Source: CAISIP01 sp038326025
GTDB taxonomy: Bacteria > Pseudomonadota > Gammaproteobacteria > Burkholderiales > Burkholderiaceae_C
Reading direction: 5' to 3'
Length of the DNA stretch: 64,000 bases
NCBI GenBank assembly: GCA_038326025.1
Contig: JBBQJP010000008.1
Location: 47,737 to 111,736, forward strand
The position numbers and the translations under genes were made by a program. Position 1 is the first letter of the stretch; each line of letters starts with the position of its first letter. Below are positions 8,314-17,457 of the stretch, piece after piece. The notes under the pieces are model-generated. The model worked only from the letters and a program-made list of their open reading frames with translations, did no database searches and was not told the origin of the DNA.

Positions 8314-9900
8314 TCAGCGCACGTTCATCCACTTGAACAGCATGAAGCCATCTGCGCGCTGGTAGGCGTCGATGGTTTTTTTCATGCCCCAGGACAAGGT
8401 CTGCTGGTGCAGCGGGATGTGGCCAATGTCGTCGGCGTGCAATTGCAGCGCTTCCTTGATCATCGCGTTGCGTTTGACTTGGTCGAGTTCGGACTGGATC
8501 TTTGCGGTTAGCTCGTCAAGTTTCGGATTGCTGTACGCACCGAAGTTCCAGCTACCCTGGTTGCCGGACGGCGTGGCCAGCACGGTGAAGAGCAGGTTGT
8601 GCGCGTCGTAACCCGCAGGCGACCAACCCAGCATGAAGAAGCCCATCTCGCGCTTGAGGCCCTTGGGGAAATAGGTGGTCTTGGACTCGGCCTGCAGCTT
8701 GATCTTGATGCCGGCCTTGGCCAGGTTGGCGGCAATCGCCTGACAAATCTCCGAGTCGTTCACATATCGGTCGTTCGGGCAGTTCATGCCGACTTCGAAA
8801 CCGTTCGGGTATCCGGCATCGGCGAGCAGTTTCTTCGATACAGCCAGATCAAACGCAAGCCGCGGCTCCATGTCGGCCGAGTAGCCCTGAATGCCATTGG
8901 CGATCATCGCGCCGGTGGGCTTGGAGGCGTTGCGCATGATCTGCGTCTTGATGGTCTGGATGTCGATCGCCTGGTAGAAGGCCTGGCGCACGCGCTTGTC
9001 CTTGAACGGGTTCTTGTCGGTCACGCTAGACAACGGCAATACATCGCGCTTGTGGTCAAAGCCGAGAAAAATCACGCGTAACTCGGGGTTTTCCACAACC
9101 TGCAGCTTGGGCGAACTGTTCACGCGCGGAATGTCCTGCAGCGGTACGGGGTCGATCACATCGACCTCGCCCGACAACAGCGCAGCGACACGTGTCGCGC
9201 TGTTTTCGATTGGTAGAAACACGACCTCGTCCAGATTGGTCTCGAACTTGTTCCACCAGCTTGGCGAACGCTGCAGCACGGTTTTCTGGCTGGGCTGGCG
9301 TTCGCGCACCTTGAACGGACCGGTTCCATTGGCCCGGAACGATGCGGCGTTCTCGATGCCTTTGCGCCGATCGACAGGGCGCGTGGCCTGATTGCCCTCG
9401 GCCCATTTGCGATTCATGATCAGAACGTTGGTCAGCAGTTCCGGCAGGATCGGATTCGGTGCCGAGGTCTCCAGCTCGACGACAAAATCCGACACCTTGC
9501 GGATGGTCTTGACCGATGCCAGTTGCGACTTGATGTCGGATCCTTCGCCGCGCGCACGCTCGAGCGAGAACACCACGTCGTCAGCAGAGAACGGCGCACC
9601 GTCGTGAAACGTCACATTGCGGCGCAATTCGAAGCGCCAGGTGTTGGGGCCGGTGGCCTTCCAGGCCGTGGCCAGGGACGGCGTCAGCTTGAGGTCCTTG
9701 CCGCGGGTCGCCAGCGCCTCGAACACATTGTTCAGAAACGATAACTGCACCGCCTCGTTGAAGGAATGCGGGTCGAGCGACAGTACATCGCCCTGGTTGG
9801 CAACCCGCACGGTGGTGGCCATGCTCAGGGTGCAGCTCAGCGCCAGTGCAACGGTGCCGATCAGTTTCAAGGGCGCGATGGGAGCGGGAAACCGTGACAT
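8314..9900 (-). CDS. ABC transporter substrate-binding protein, peptide/nickel (family 5) type
   Basis: 528 aa. The chosen start MSRFPAPIAPLKLIGTVALA leads straight into a Sec signal peptide ending near SMA-TTVR. The family 5 (DppA/OppA) signature follows: DVLSLDPHSFNEAVQLSFLN, then VTFHDGAPFSADDVVFSLER (about residues 100-119). It would bind a peptide, opine, glycoside or similar solute in the periplasm. No permease or ATPase genes adjoin it, so it is an orphan that must use a transporter encoded elsewhere. It lies 56 bp downstream of choline-sulfatase on the same strand and may be co-transcribed with it. Confidence 0.9.
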   Translation of the reverse strand: MSRFPAPIAPLKLIGTVALALSCTLSMATTVRVANQGDVLSLDPHSFNEAVQLSFLNNVFEALATRGKDLKLTPSLATAWKATGPNTWRFELRRNVTFHDGAPFSADDVVFSLERARGEGSDIKSQLASVKTIRKVSDFVVELETSAPNPILPELLTNVLIMNRKWAEGNQATRPVDRRKGIENAASFRANGTGPFKVRERQPSQKTVLQRSPSWWNKFETNLDEVVFLPIENSATRVAALLSGEVDVIDPVPLQDIPRVNSSPKLQVVENPELRVIFLGFDHKRDVLPLSSVTDKNPFKDKRVRQAFYQAIDIQTIKTQIMRNASKPTGAMIANGIQGYSADMEPRLAFDLAVSKKLLADAGYPNGFEVGMNCPNDRYVNDSEICQAIAANLAKAGIKIKLQAESKTTYFPKGLKREMGFFMLGWSPAGYDAHNLLFTVLATPSGNQGSWNFGAYSNPKLDELTAKIQSELDQVKRNAMIKEALQLHADDIGHIPLHQQTLSWGMKKTIDAYQRADGFMLFKWMNVR

Positions 9901-9956
9901 GGTGGTTCTTTTCGTAAGTGTGTCAATGATCGTAGCATCGACCAATGACGCGGTTG

Positions 9957-11474
9957 TCAGGGCACCGGGAACCGCGCCCTGCGCTCCAGGTCGTCCAGGT
10001 CGATGTGGTTGCGCATGTATTGTTCGCTGGCATCGACCATCGGCTGGTGATCCCAGCTGGTGAGTCTGCCTTTGCGCAGTGATGCGTAGACCAGGCGGCG
10101 GCGGCGCTGGCTGTCCAGCACCCGCGCGTTGAGTGCTGGCAGGTCCCAGCGGCGTGCGACTTCATCGCGCAATGCCGCAACCCGTTCCTGATGCTGCGGC
10201 GCCAGCGCCAGATTGTTTAACTCCTGTGGGTCGGCCTGAATATCGAACAGCAGGTCCGGGTCCTGCGGCGCGTGGATGAACTTGTAGCGACCGCGCCGGA
10301 TCATCACCACAGTTTCGCGCGTGCCTTCGGCCATGTATTCGCCGATCACTTCGTCGTGCCCACTTGGGTCGCCACGCAGATGGGGCATCAGCGAACGGCC
10401 GTCGATCGGCAGAATCGGGTCCATCGTGCCGCCGGCCAGCTCGACGAACGTGGGCAGCAGGTCGATGGTGGACACGCTGGCATCGACCCGACCCGGCTTG
10501 ATCCGTCCCGGCGCACAGACCACCATCGGCACCCGCGCCGAGGCCTCGAACCAGTGCATCTTGTACCAAAGGCCGCGCTCGCCCAGCATGTCGCCGTGGT
10601 CGCCGGAGAATACGACGATGGTGTTGTCCTGCAGGCCGCAGTCCGCCAAAGTTTTCATCAGCTTGCCGATGTTGACGTCGATGTAGCTGCAGGCACCGAA
10701 GTAGGCGCGCCGTGCCCGCCGGATGGCCTCGGCCGGCATGGTTTTTCCCCACAGGTCAATCACTTCGAGGATGCGCCGGGAGTGCGGATCCTGCTCCGCC
10801 TGGTCGATCTCCACCGCTGGCATGGGCGTGTCCACGCCATCGTACAGGTTCCAGAACTCGGACGGAATCGTGTAGGGGTCGTGTGGGTGGGTCATCGACA
10901 CGGTCAGGCAGAACGGCTGATTCGGGGTGTTGCGCACATGGTCGAACAGGTACTGGTTGGCCTTGAACACCACCTCCTCGTCGAAATCAAGCTGGTTCGA
11001 GCGCACGCAGGGTCCGGCTTGCAGTACCGACGACATGTTGTGGTACCAGCTGGCGCGTTCATCGGGCGCGTCCCAGTTCACCGCCCAGCCGTAATCGGCC
11101 GGGTAGATGTCGCTGGTGAGGCGCTGTTCGTAGCCATGAAGCTGGTCGGGGCCGCAGAAATGCATCTTGCCCGACAAGGCCGTGTGGTAGCCCAGCGCAC
11201 GCAGGTAGTGGGCATAGGTCGGCACATCGGCAGCGAAGTCCGCCGCATTGTCAAAGGCGCCGATGCGCGACGGCAACTGGCCACTGACCAGGCTGAAACG
11301 CGACGGCGCGCACAACGGGCTGTTGCAATACGCCGAGTCGAACACGACGCCTTCGCGTGCCAGTCGCGTAAGGTGCGGCATTTGGATCGGCGATGCCGGG
11401 TCATGCAGGGGCAGCAGCGGCGCGGCCATCTGGTCGGCCATGATGAAAAGGATGTTGGGGCGGCTTGTGGTCAT
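9957..11474 (-). CDS. betC: Choline-sulfatase
   Basis: 505 aa arylsulfatase-fold hydrolase that releases choline and sulfate from choline-O-sulfate. Begins MTTSRPNILFIMADQMAAPL with the metal-binding Asp (AD). The sulfatase signature CNSPLCAPSRFSLVSG places the cysteine that becomes formylglycine at residue 55. LSGKMHFCGPDQLHGYEQRL and TSDIYPADYGW are characteristic of BetC as I know it, as are WYHNMSSV and GPCVRSNQLDFDEEV. No signal peptide, in keeping with a cytoplasmic enzyme. Its usual partner, a divergent LysR regulator, survives only as a fragment 105 bp away. The product choline would feed osmoprotectant synthesis; no betA/betB is in the window. Confidence 0.88.
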   Translation of the reverse strand: MTTSRPNILFIMADQMAAPLLPLHDPASPIQMPHLTRLAREGVVFDSAYCNSPLCAPSRFSLVSGQLPSRIGAFDNAADFAADVPTYAHYLRALGYHTALSGKMHFCGPDQLHGYEQRLTSDIYPADYGWAVNWDAPDERASWYHNMSSVLQAGPCVRSNQLDFDEEVVFKANQYLFDHVRNTPNQPFCLTVSMTHPHDPYTIPSEFWNLYDGVDTPMPAVEIDQAEQDPHSRRILEVIDLWGKTMPAEAIRRARRAYFGACSYIDVNIGKLMKTLADCGLQDNTIVVFSGDHGDMLGERGLWYKMHWFEASARVPMVVCAPGRIKPGRVDASVSTIDLLPTFVELAGGTMDPILPIDGRSLMPHLRGDPSGHDEVIGEYMAEGTRETVVMIRRGRYKFIHAPQDPDLLFDIQADPQELNNLALAPQHQERVAALRDEVARRWDLPALNARVLDSQRRRRLVYASLRKGRLTSWDHQPMVDASEQYMRNHIDLDDLERRARFPVP

Positions 11475-11578
11475 GATCAGGACTCTGGTGGGCTTATCGA
11501 TGCCGGAACACAGTCGCCGATGATGGTGTTGAATCCACCCTTTGTAAACCCGGATTTCCTACATGTTTTCGAAATGCT

Positions 11579-11780
11579 GTGCGTGTGTCAAATACCTTGC
11601 CCTCGCTGAAGCTGTTGCATGTGTTCGAGGCCTGCGACCGCGGCCAGGGATTCACCGCGGCGGCAGCCGAATGGGGCATGACGCAGCTGGCGGTGAGCCA
11701 GCAAATGCAACGGTTGGAATGTGAAACAGGGCGTGGCCATCGGCTGGCGCCATCTGGTGGATTGGTTACTTTTGAAGCGT
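11579..11780 (+). pseudogene. Truncated LysR-family regulator (BetC-linked), N-terminal remnant
   Basis: From the GTG at 11579 the frame encodes LPSLKLLHVFEACDRGQGFT followed by AAAAEWGMTQLAVSQQMQRL, a LysR winged helix-turn-helix (about residues 6-46). After ECETGR about ten residues seem missing before GRGHRLAPSGG, which echoes the usual GLxLTPAG strand. Then all similarity stops and the patatin gene begins at 11815. The whole effector-binding domain (about 200 aa) is gone. Its position divergent from betC is that of the choline-sulfate-utilisation LysR regulator (family knowledge), so betC probably lost its dedicated activator. Confidence 0.7.
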
Positions 11781-11814
11781 CCAGGCGCGCAGGACCACAC
11801 GGTAGACTTCCCCC

Positions 11815-13635
11815 ATGGCTGAGTCGACAATCCCCGACGAGCGCGTCCTGGATGTCTTGCGCGCCAGTGCTGTGTTCGGCAGCCTGGACGAGGCCGTGCT
11901 GCAGGACCTGCGGCGCCTGCTCGTGCTCCAGGTTGTGCCAGGGGGGCATATCGTCTACCGCGAGGGCGATCAGGCCAACACCATGTTCTTCCTGATCAGC
12001 GGCCGGTTGCGGGTTTCGCGTCGTGGCCCCGCTGGCGATTTGCAACTCTACAACGAGATCCAGCCCGGCGAAAGTGTCGGCGAAGCCGGTCTGATCCTGC
12101 AGCAACCCCGTGCGGCCGACATCACCGCCTTGCGCGACTCGACCGTGGCTATGCTCAGCCGCAGCGATTTCGAACGCTTGCTGGTGCTGCATCCGTTGCC
12201 ACTCAATCAGGTGTTTGCGCGCGCCATCTACAACCATATGCGCCGTGCGTCGCAAATGGTCGAGCGGCGTCATGCTCAGATTTTTGTCGTGCTTCCGATG
12301 CAGGACGGTGCCGATGCGCGCGCGGTGTCGGTTTGTCTCACCCAGGCCTTTGCCACGGTGGGTCGGGCCTTTCATGTCACGCCGCAGCATGAACCGGCGC
12401 CAGACCGGGTTGTCACGGGCGTATGGCAGGGCAAGGACCGTTATGACGAACTCGAAGAGCAATACGACTTTCTGATCTATCAGGGCGACAACGCATCGAG
12501 TGCCTGGAACCGGCGCGCTTTTCGCCAGGCCGACCAGGTGGTGTTTGTCACGCACGCGGACGCTTCTACGCCACTGGTCGAAATCGAGCAACAACTGCAG
12601 TCGGAGCCCGGCTTCGACTTGAAGCGCAAGCACCTGGTGGTGATGCACCCCAGCACCGCGACCGAACCGACCGCTGTCGCACGCTGGCAGCAGGGGCGAG
12701 ACTATGAGCGCATCTATCCGATGCGCGCCAGCCATGCGCCGGACTTCGAGCGGTTGGCACGTTTTCTTCAAGGCAGGGCCGTGGGTGTTGTGCTCGGCGG
12801 AGGCGGTGCCAGGGGCTTTGCCCATCTGGGTGTACTGCGCGCGCTAGAGCAATCGGGCATATCAATCGACCTGATCGGCGGAAACAGCATGGGTGCGTTG
12901 ATTGGCGCGCAATATGCCTGCGATGTGCCACTGGACACCATCCGTGAGCGGACGGTGCGTTTTGCGCGGGGTGGCGAGCGGCCGACGATCCCGGTCATCT
13001 CGCTCGTGTCGGGCCGTCGCGTCGAGCGTGACCTGCGCCGCATGTTTGGCGAGCGCACGGTGGACCAGTTGTGGCGCCCGTTTTTTGCGGCCGCTTGCAA
13101 TCTCAGCCGGGCCTGCACCATTGCACAGGACAGCGGGCCATTGTGGCGCGCCGTGCTGGCCAGCAATTCGCCGGCCGGCCTGTTTCCACCGGTGCTGCAC
13201 CAGGGAGACCTGCTGGTGGACGGCGCCATTCTCGAGAATGTTCCGGTGGCGGCGATGCGCGCGCGCCTGGGTACGCCGCTGGAAAAGCGCCATGGCAACG
13301 GCACCATCATCGCGATCGATGTCGACGTGCGTGACTACATGGGGGTCGATCCCTCAATGACGCGCCTGTCGGTGCGCAGCACCTTGCGTGGCCTGCTGCG
13401 CTGGGGTGTGACCGCGCCGCCTGGAATTGGCGACATCCTGTACCGGGCCAGTCATATCGGCGGGCTGCACCAGCGTGCACGCACGATTGCACAATCGGAT
13501 CACTACCTGGAGCCGCCGGTGGGGTCGTTCGCGCGGATGGGGTATGGCCGCGCTGCGCAGATTGCCGAGGTTGGCTATCGGTACGCCATGCAGGAGATCG
13601 CGACCTGGAATGCCGCCATCGGGGAGACGGGATGA
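11815..13635 (+). CDS. Cyclic nucleotide-binding/patatin-like phospholipase (NTE type)
   Basis: 606 aa. An N-terminal CAP-like cyclic-nucleotide domain (about residues 12-135) carries GESVGEAGLILQQPRAAD, whose spacing of GE and PRAA matches a functional phosphate-binding cassette. A middle region of unknown fold is followed by the patatin domain (about 325-540): oxyanion loop GGGGARGFAHLG, nucleophile elbow GNSMG, and catalytic Asp in LLVDGAILENVPV. Family members hydrolyse phospholipids or lysophospholipids at the membrane. No signal peptide. The stop overlaps the NRPS start in ATGA, so the two products are made together. Confidence 0.9.
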   Translation: MAESTIPDERVLDVLRASAVFGSLDEAVLQDLRRLLVLQVVPGGHIVYREGDQANTMFFLISGRLRVSRRGPAGDLQLYNEIQPGESVGEAGLILQQPRAADITALRDSTVAMLSRSDFERLLVLHPLPLNQVFARAIYNHMRRASQMVERRHAQIFVVLPMQDGADARAVSVCLTQAFATVGRAFHVTPQHEPAPDRVVTGVWQGKDRYDELEEQYDFLIYQGDNASSAWNRRAFRQADQVVFVTHADASTPLVEIEQQLQSEPGFDLKRKHLVVMHPSTATEPTAVARWQQGRDYERIYPMRASHAPDFERLARFLQGRAVGVVLGGGGARGFAHLGVLRALEQSGISIDLIGGNSMGALIGAQYACDVPLDTIRERTVRFARGGERPTIPVISLVSGRRVERDLRRMFGERTVDQLWRPFFAAACNLSRACTIAQDSGPLWRAVLASNSPAGLFPPVLHQGDLLVDGAILENVPVAAMRARLGTPLEKRHGNGTIIAIDVDVRDYMGVDPSMTRLSVRSTLRGLLRWGVTAPPGIGDILYRASHIGGLHQRARTIAQSDHYLEPPVGSFARMGYGRAAQIAEVGYRYAMQEIATWNAAIGETG

Positions 13636-16600
13636 CGGCGACGACCTTGCCTTTGTCATTGAGCCAGGTCGAGGTCTGGCGGGACCAGCGCGCTTGGCCG
13701 GGCAGTTCCCATCTGAATCTCGGCGGTACCGCGTTTTTCGAAGGTCCGCTCGATCTGCTGCGTCTGCGCAGCGCCTTGACGCAACTGGTGGCAGAGAACG
13801 CGGCCTTGCGCCTGGTGCTGCGCAGCGACGGCACACAGGAGTTGCTGGCGATTTTCGAACCCGAGTTGCAGGTCATCGATTTTTCCGATCAGGCGCAGCC
13901 GCGCGACGCCATGCGCCAATGGTGGCAGGACTGGATGCGCCAGCCTTTCAATTTGACCGAAACACCGCCATGGCGTTTTGCCTTGCTGCGCGCGAATGCC
14001 ACTTTGCATGGCGGCACGATCCAGTTCCACCACTTGATCATGGACGGTTGGGGCACGACCCAGGTGATGCGGCGCTGGAGCGAGATATACAACCGCATCG
14101 ACACGCAAGACCCGCTGGTGCTGCAGCCGGATCTGTCCTACCTGCGCTTCATCGAGGAGTCGCACGCCTATCGGGCCTCCGATGCCTTTGTGCGAGACGA
14201 CGCCTGGTGGCGCGCGCATATTCCCAGCCTGCCGCCTGCGCTGCTGCAGCGCAAACGCACGACGGCACGTCAACATGGTTTGGCACCGGCCCATCTGGTG
14301 GTGGAAACCATCCCGCGGGCCGACTATGACCGTCTGAACCAATATGCGGCCAGTCTGCACATCACGCCGTTCAATTTCTTTCTGGCAGCAATCGCCCTGT
14401 ATTTCGCGCGTGTCACCGACCAGGAGCAGGTCTTGATCGGTGTGCCCAGCCTCAATCGCGGCGGGCGGCGTTACAGGGACACCATGGGCATGTTTGTCGG
14501 GGTACTCGGCATTCCGGTGTCCGTACAACCGGACATGACGGCCGCGGCGCTGGTGGCCGCAGCAGGGACAACCATGCGCGGCGCATTGCGCCATTCGCGT
14601 TATCCGCTGAGTGAACTGGCCCGTGCACTCGAGGTGGTGCGCTCCGGGCGCGAGGGACTGTTCGATGTGTTGCTCTCGTTCGAGCGGCAGGATTATCAGG
14701 TGTCTTTCGGTGACGCCGAACTGGTCGAATCGCGCCAGCTGTTCTCCGGCACGGCGCGCTATCCGTTGGGCATTACGGTGTGCGAGTTCCATGCCCGCCA
14801 TGATCTGGAACTGGTGGTTGAAGCCAGTGACGCCTACTATTCACATGACGAGGCGAGTTTGCTTGCGTCTACGCTCTGGCGCATGGTGTTGTGCCTGGCC
14901 GCAACACCCCAAATCCGGATTGACGACATACCGATGTTGTCGGCGTCGGAGCGCGCCTTGATCGTTGACGAGCGCCACGCCGACGTAATCTTTCACGAAC
15001 AACCCGGAACCTATGTCGCGGCGTTCGAGCAGCAGGTGACCCGACAACCGGATGCGTGTTGCCTGGTCTGGGATGGTGGCCAGATGGACTACCGCACAGT
15101 GAATGCGTGCGCAAATCAGCTGGCCCGACGACTGGTTGCGCTGCATGCCGGGCGCGACCGGATTGTGGCCATTGCGATGCAACGTTCACCCGAACTGGTG
15201 GTGGCGATGCTGGCCGTCGCCAAGGCCGGCGCGGCCTACCTGCCGCTCGATCCCGATGCGCCGGTTGCACGACTGGCCACGGTGTTGCAGGACAGCGGCG
15301 CGCTGGCCCTGCTGGTGCAGCAACCGGATTGGGACCGACTGGCACCCTTGCATGCGCAGACCCTGACCAGCGACTGGTCGCAGGGCGCGATCGATGCCAA
15401 TGACGACCAGGCGCCAGCGACGCCGTCGGAGTGCGATCTGGCCTATGTGTTGTTCACATCCGGCTCGACCGGACGCCCCAAGGGCGTGATGATCGAACAT
15501 GGCTGCCTGAGCCGGCGCCTGGCGTGGTTGACGCGTACTTGGGAGGTGACCGCGCAGGATCGAGCCGGCATGGCGACGCAGGCGACCTTCGACCCGTCGT
15601 TGATTGAATGGTGTCTGCCGCTGATCCATGGCGCCAGCCTGGCCCTGGCGCCGCCCGGGCGGCTGCGCCCGCAGGCGCTGGCCGAGTTCGCGTTGCGCCA
15701 TGCGGTCACGATCATGGCCTTCGTGCCCTCGACGCTGGCCGGCTTTCTGGAGCTGGCGGCAGATGCGCCCGCCCTGCAGCTGCGCGTGGCCTGCTGTGGC
15801 GGAGAGGTGCTGGCGCCGGAGTTGGCGCACCGTTATCTTCATGGTACCCACGCCCGGCTGTTCAACGTTTATGGCCCGACCGAGGCCTGTATCTTCGCGA
15901 CGGCATGGGAGTGTGGTCTGGACAGCGATGCCGCGGTGTTGCCGGTCGGCCGGCCAGTGGACGACACCCGAATCTATGTGCTGGATCGTCGACTGCGGCC
16001 CGTGCCCGACGGTGTCGCCGGAGAGGTGTTCATCGGCGGCCGGGGCCTGGCGCGTGGCTACCTGAACCGGGCAGATCTGACCGATGCGGCTTTTGTCGAT
16101 GATCCGTTCGTGCCAGGGCAGCGTATGTACCGCACCGGTGACAGCGGCTGGCTCGATCCCCAGGGTTGCCTGCATTTTCTCGGGCGCCTGGACCGCCAGG
16201 TCAAGTTGCGCGGCTACCGCATCGAACTCGGCGAAATCGAGTCGGCCTTGCTGGCGCTGGAAGGGGTTACACAGGCTGCAGCCGACAAGGTCGAGCACAA
16301 CGGCCAGCCGGCGATACACGCCTGGGTTGCCAGCAACCGTGAGGACGACCACGACCGGTTGCAACGGGCGCTGCGCGTGCGCCTGCCGGACTATATGGTG
16401 CCCTCTGCCATCGTGGTGTTGCCACAGTTGCCTGTCACCGGCAGTGGCAAGATCGATTTCGCCGCCTTGCCGGCTGCGACCCCCAGCTTGCCCCGACAGG
16501 TCGGTCGCGGCCCGGCGAACCCACGCGAGGCCGACCTGCTCGCATTGTGGGAGATCGAGCTCGGGCGCAAGTCGCTGTCGGTGCAGGATAATTTTTTTGA

Positions 16601-17441
16601 TGTCGGCGGCGACTCACTGGCTGCGATTTCCATTCTGGCCGGTGCGGAGCGTTTGCTGCAGCGCCGGATTCCGCTGTATCTTCTGACCGAGAACCCGACC
16701 GTCGAACGTCTGGCGGCGGCACTGGATCAACAGGAGGTGCTGCCCGGCATCCTGGTGCCGATGAGCGCGGGGCTGACGGGCAACACCATCTACCTGGCCG
16801 CCTCGGGCCATGGCGATCTGCTGCGTTTTCAGACGTTGGCGCGTGCGCTCGACGGCATCTGCGATCTGGTCATGCTGCAACCACCGGCGGACACGGCGTT
16901 CAAACGTATCAAGGACCTGGCGAGCATGTATGCCGATGCCATCCAGGCGCAGGGCGCCGGACCCGGTCTGGTGGCGGGTTTCTCGATCGGCGGCATCGCG
17001 GCGCTGGAAACTGCGCGACAACTCGAGCAACGTGGTGCGCCGCCGCTGGGTCTGGTATTGATCGACACCGTGTACCCCAAGATGGTCTGGGGTGGAACCT
17101 TTTATTGGCGCTTGTTCAGCGCGCTGGTGCGTTTGCTGCGTCTGCAGGAGCTGAGCATCAACGGTCGCCGTCTGGGCGCCATGGTCAAGGACGCCGGCCT
17201 GGTAGGGCAGGTCATGGCGATGGGCGGTTATCGGGTGGCTCCGGTGCAGGCGCCAACGACGTTGATCAAAACCTCCGGTTTGCTAGGCTGGGAGCGGCCG
17301 CTGTTCGGGTCGTGGCGCAAGTTATTGGGTGAGCGGCTGCAGGAACGTCGCGTAGCAGGCCTGCACGGTTCGATCTTCAGTGCCGGGCAGGTAGGTGACC
17401 TGGTCGTGGTGCTGACCGACGTGTTGCGCCGGCTACGTTGA
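13632..17441 (+). CDS. Single-module nonribosomal peptide synthetase (C-A-T-TE)
   Basis: 1269 aa. Condensation domain about 5-440 with FHHLIMDGWG (HHxxxDG, residue ~131). Adenylation domain about 470-950 with all core motifs: FTSGSTGRPKG (~607), NVYGPTE (~744), YRTGD (~832), RLDRQVKLRGYRIELGE (~854) and VTGSGKID (~936). Thiolation site DVGGDSLAA (Ser ~994). C-terminal thioesterase about 1035-1269 with GFSIGG. The protein starts with C and ends with TE, so it can itself condense a donor (probably an acyl-thioester) with one activated amino acid and release it. Aligning by eye gives specificity residues D-P-I-A-A-C-V-I-F plus the motif A10 Lys; I cannot assign a substrate. No phosphopantetheinyl transferase is nearby. 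Confidence 0.93.
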   Translation: MTATTLPLSLSQVEVWRDQRAWPGSSHLNLGGTAFFEGPLDLLRLRSALTQLVAENAALRLVLRSDGTQELLAIFEPELQVIDFSDQAQPRDAMRQWWQDWMRQPFNLTETPPWRFALLRANATLHGGTIQFHHLIMDGWGTTQVMRRWSEIYNRIDTQDPLVLQPDLSYLRFIEESHAYRASDAFVRDDAWWRAHIPSLPPALLQRKRTTARQHGLAPAHLVVETIPRADYDRLNQYAASLHITPFNFFLAAIALYFARVTDQEQVLIGVPSLNRGGRRYRDTMGMFVGVLGIPVSVQPDMTAAALVAAAGTTMRGALRHSRYPLSELARALEVVRSGREGLFDVLLSFERQDYQVSFGDAELVESRQLFSGTARYPLGITVCEFHARHDLELVVEASDAYYSHDEASLLASTLWRMVLCLAATPQIRIDDIPMLSASERALIVDERHADVIFHEQPGTYVAAFEQQVTRQPDACCLVWDGGQMDYRTVNACANQLARRLVALHAGRDRIVAIAMQRSPELVVAMLAVAKAGAAYLPLDPDAPVARLATVLQDSGALALLVQQPDWDRLAPLHAQTLTSDWSQGAIDANDDQAPATPSECDLAYVLFTSGSTGRPKGVMIEHGCLSRRLAWLTRTWEVTAQDRAGMATQATFDPSLIEWCLPLIHGASLALAPPGRLRPQALAEFALRHAVTIMAFVPSTLAGFLELAADAPALQLRVACCGGEVLAPELAHRYLHGTHARLFNVYGPTEACIFATAWECGLDSDAAVLPVGRPVDDTRIYVLDRRLRPVPDGVAGEVFIGGRGLARGYLNRADLTDAAFVDDPFVPGQRMYRTGDSGWLDPQGCLHFLGRLDRQVKLRGYRIELGEIESALLALEGVTQAAADKVEHNGQPAIHAWVASNREDDHDRLQRALRVRLPDYMVPSAIVVLPQLPVTGSGKIDFAALPAATPSLPRQVGRGPANPREADLLALWEIELGRKSLSVQDNFFDVGGDSLAAISILAGAERLLQRRIPLYLLTENPTVERLAAALDQQEVLPGILVPMSAGLTGNTIYLAASGHGDLLRFQTLARALDGICDLVMLQPPADTAFKRIKDLASMYADAIQAQGAGPGLVAGFSIGGIAALETARQLEQRGAPPLGLVLIDTVYPKMVWGGTFYWRLFSALVRLLRLQELSINGRRLGAMVKDAGLVGQVMAMGGYRVAPVQAPTTLIKTSGLLGWERPLFGSWRKLLGERLQERRVAGLHGSIFSAGQVGDLVVVLTDVLRRLR

Positions 17442-17457
17442 TTGATCGGCTCCAGCC

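Noticed and set aside
10272..11609. Long plus-strand reading frame opposite betC
   Set aside because: Antisense shadow; betC has the complete sulfatase motifs on the minus strand.
11494..12825. 443-residue minus-strand frame opposite the LysR remnant and the patatin gene
   Set aside because: No domain similarity; antisense to the cyclic-nucleotide domain.
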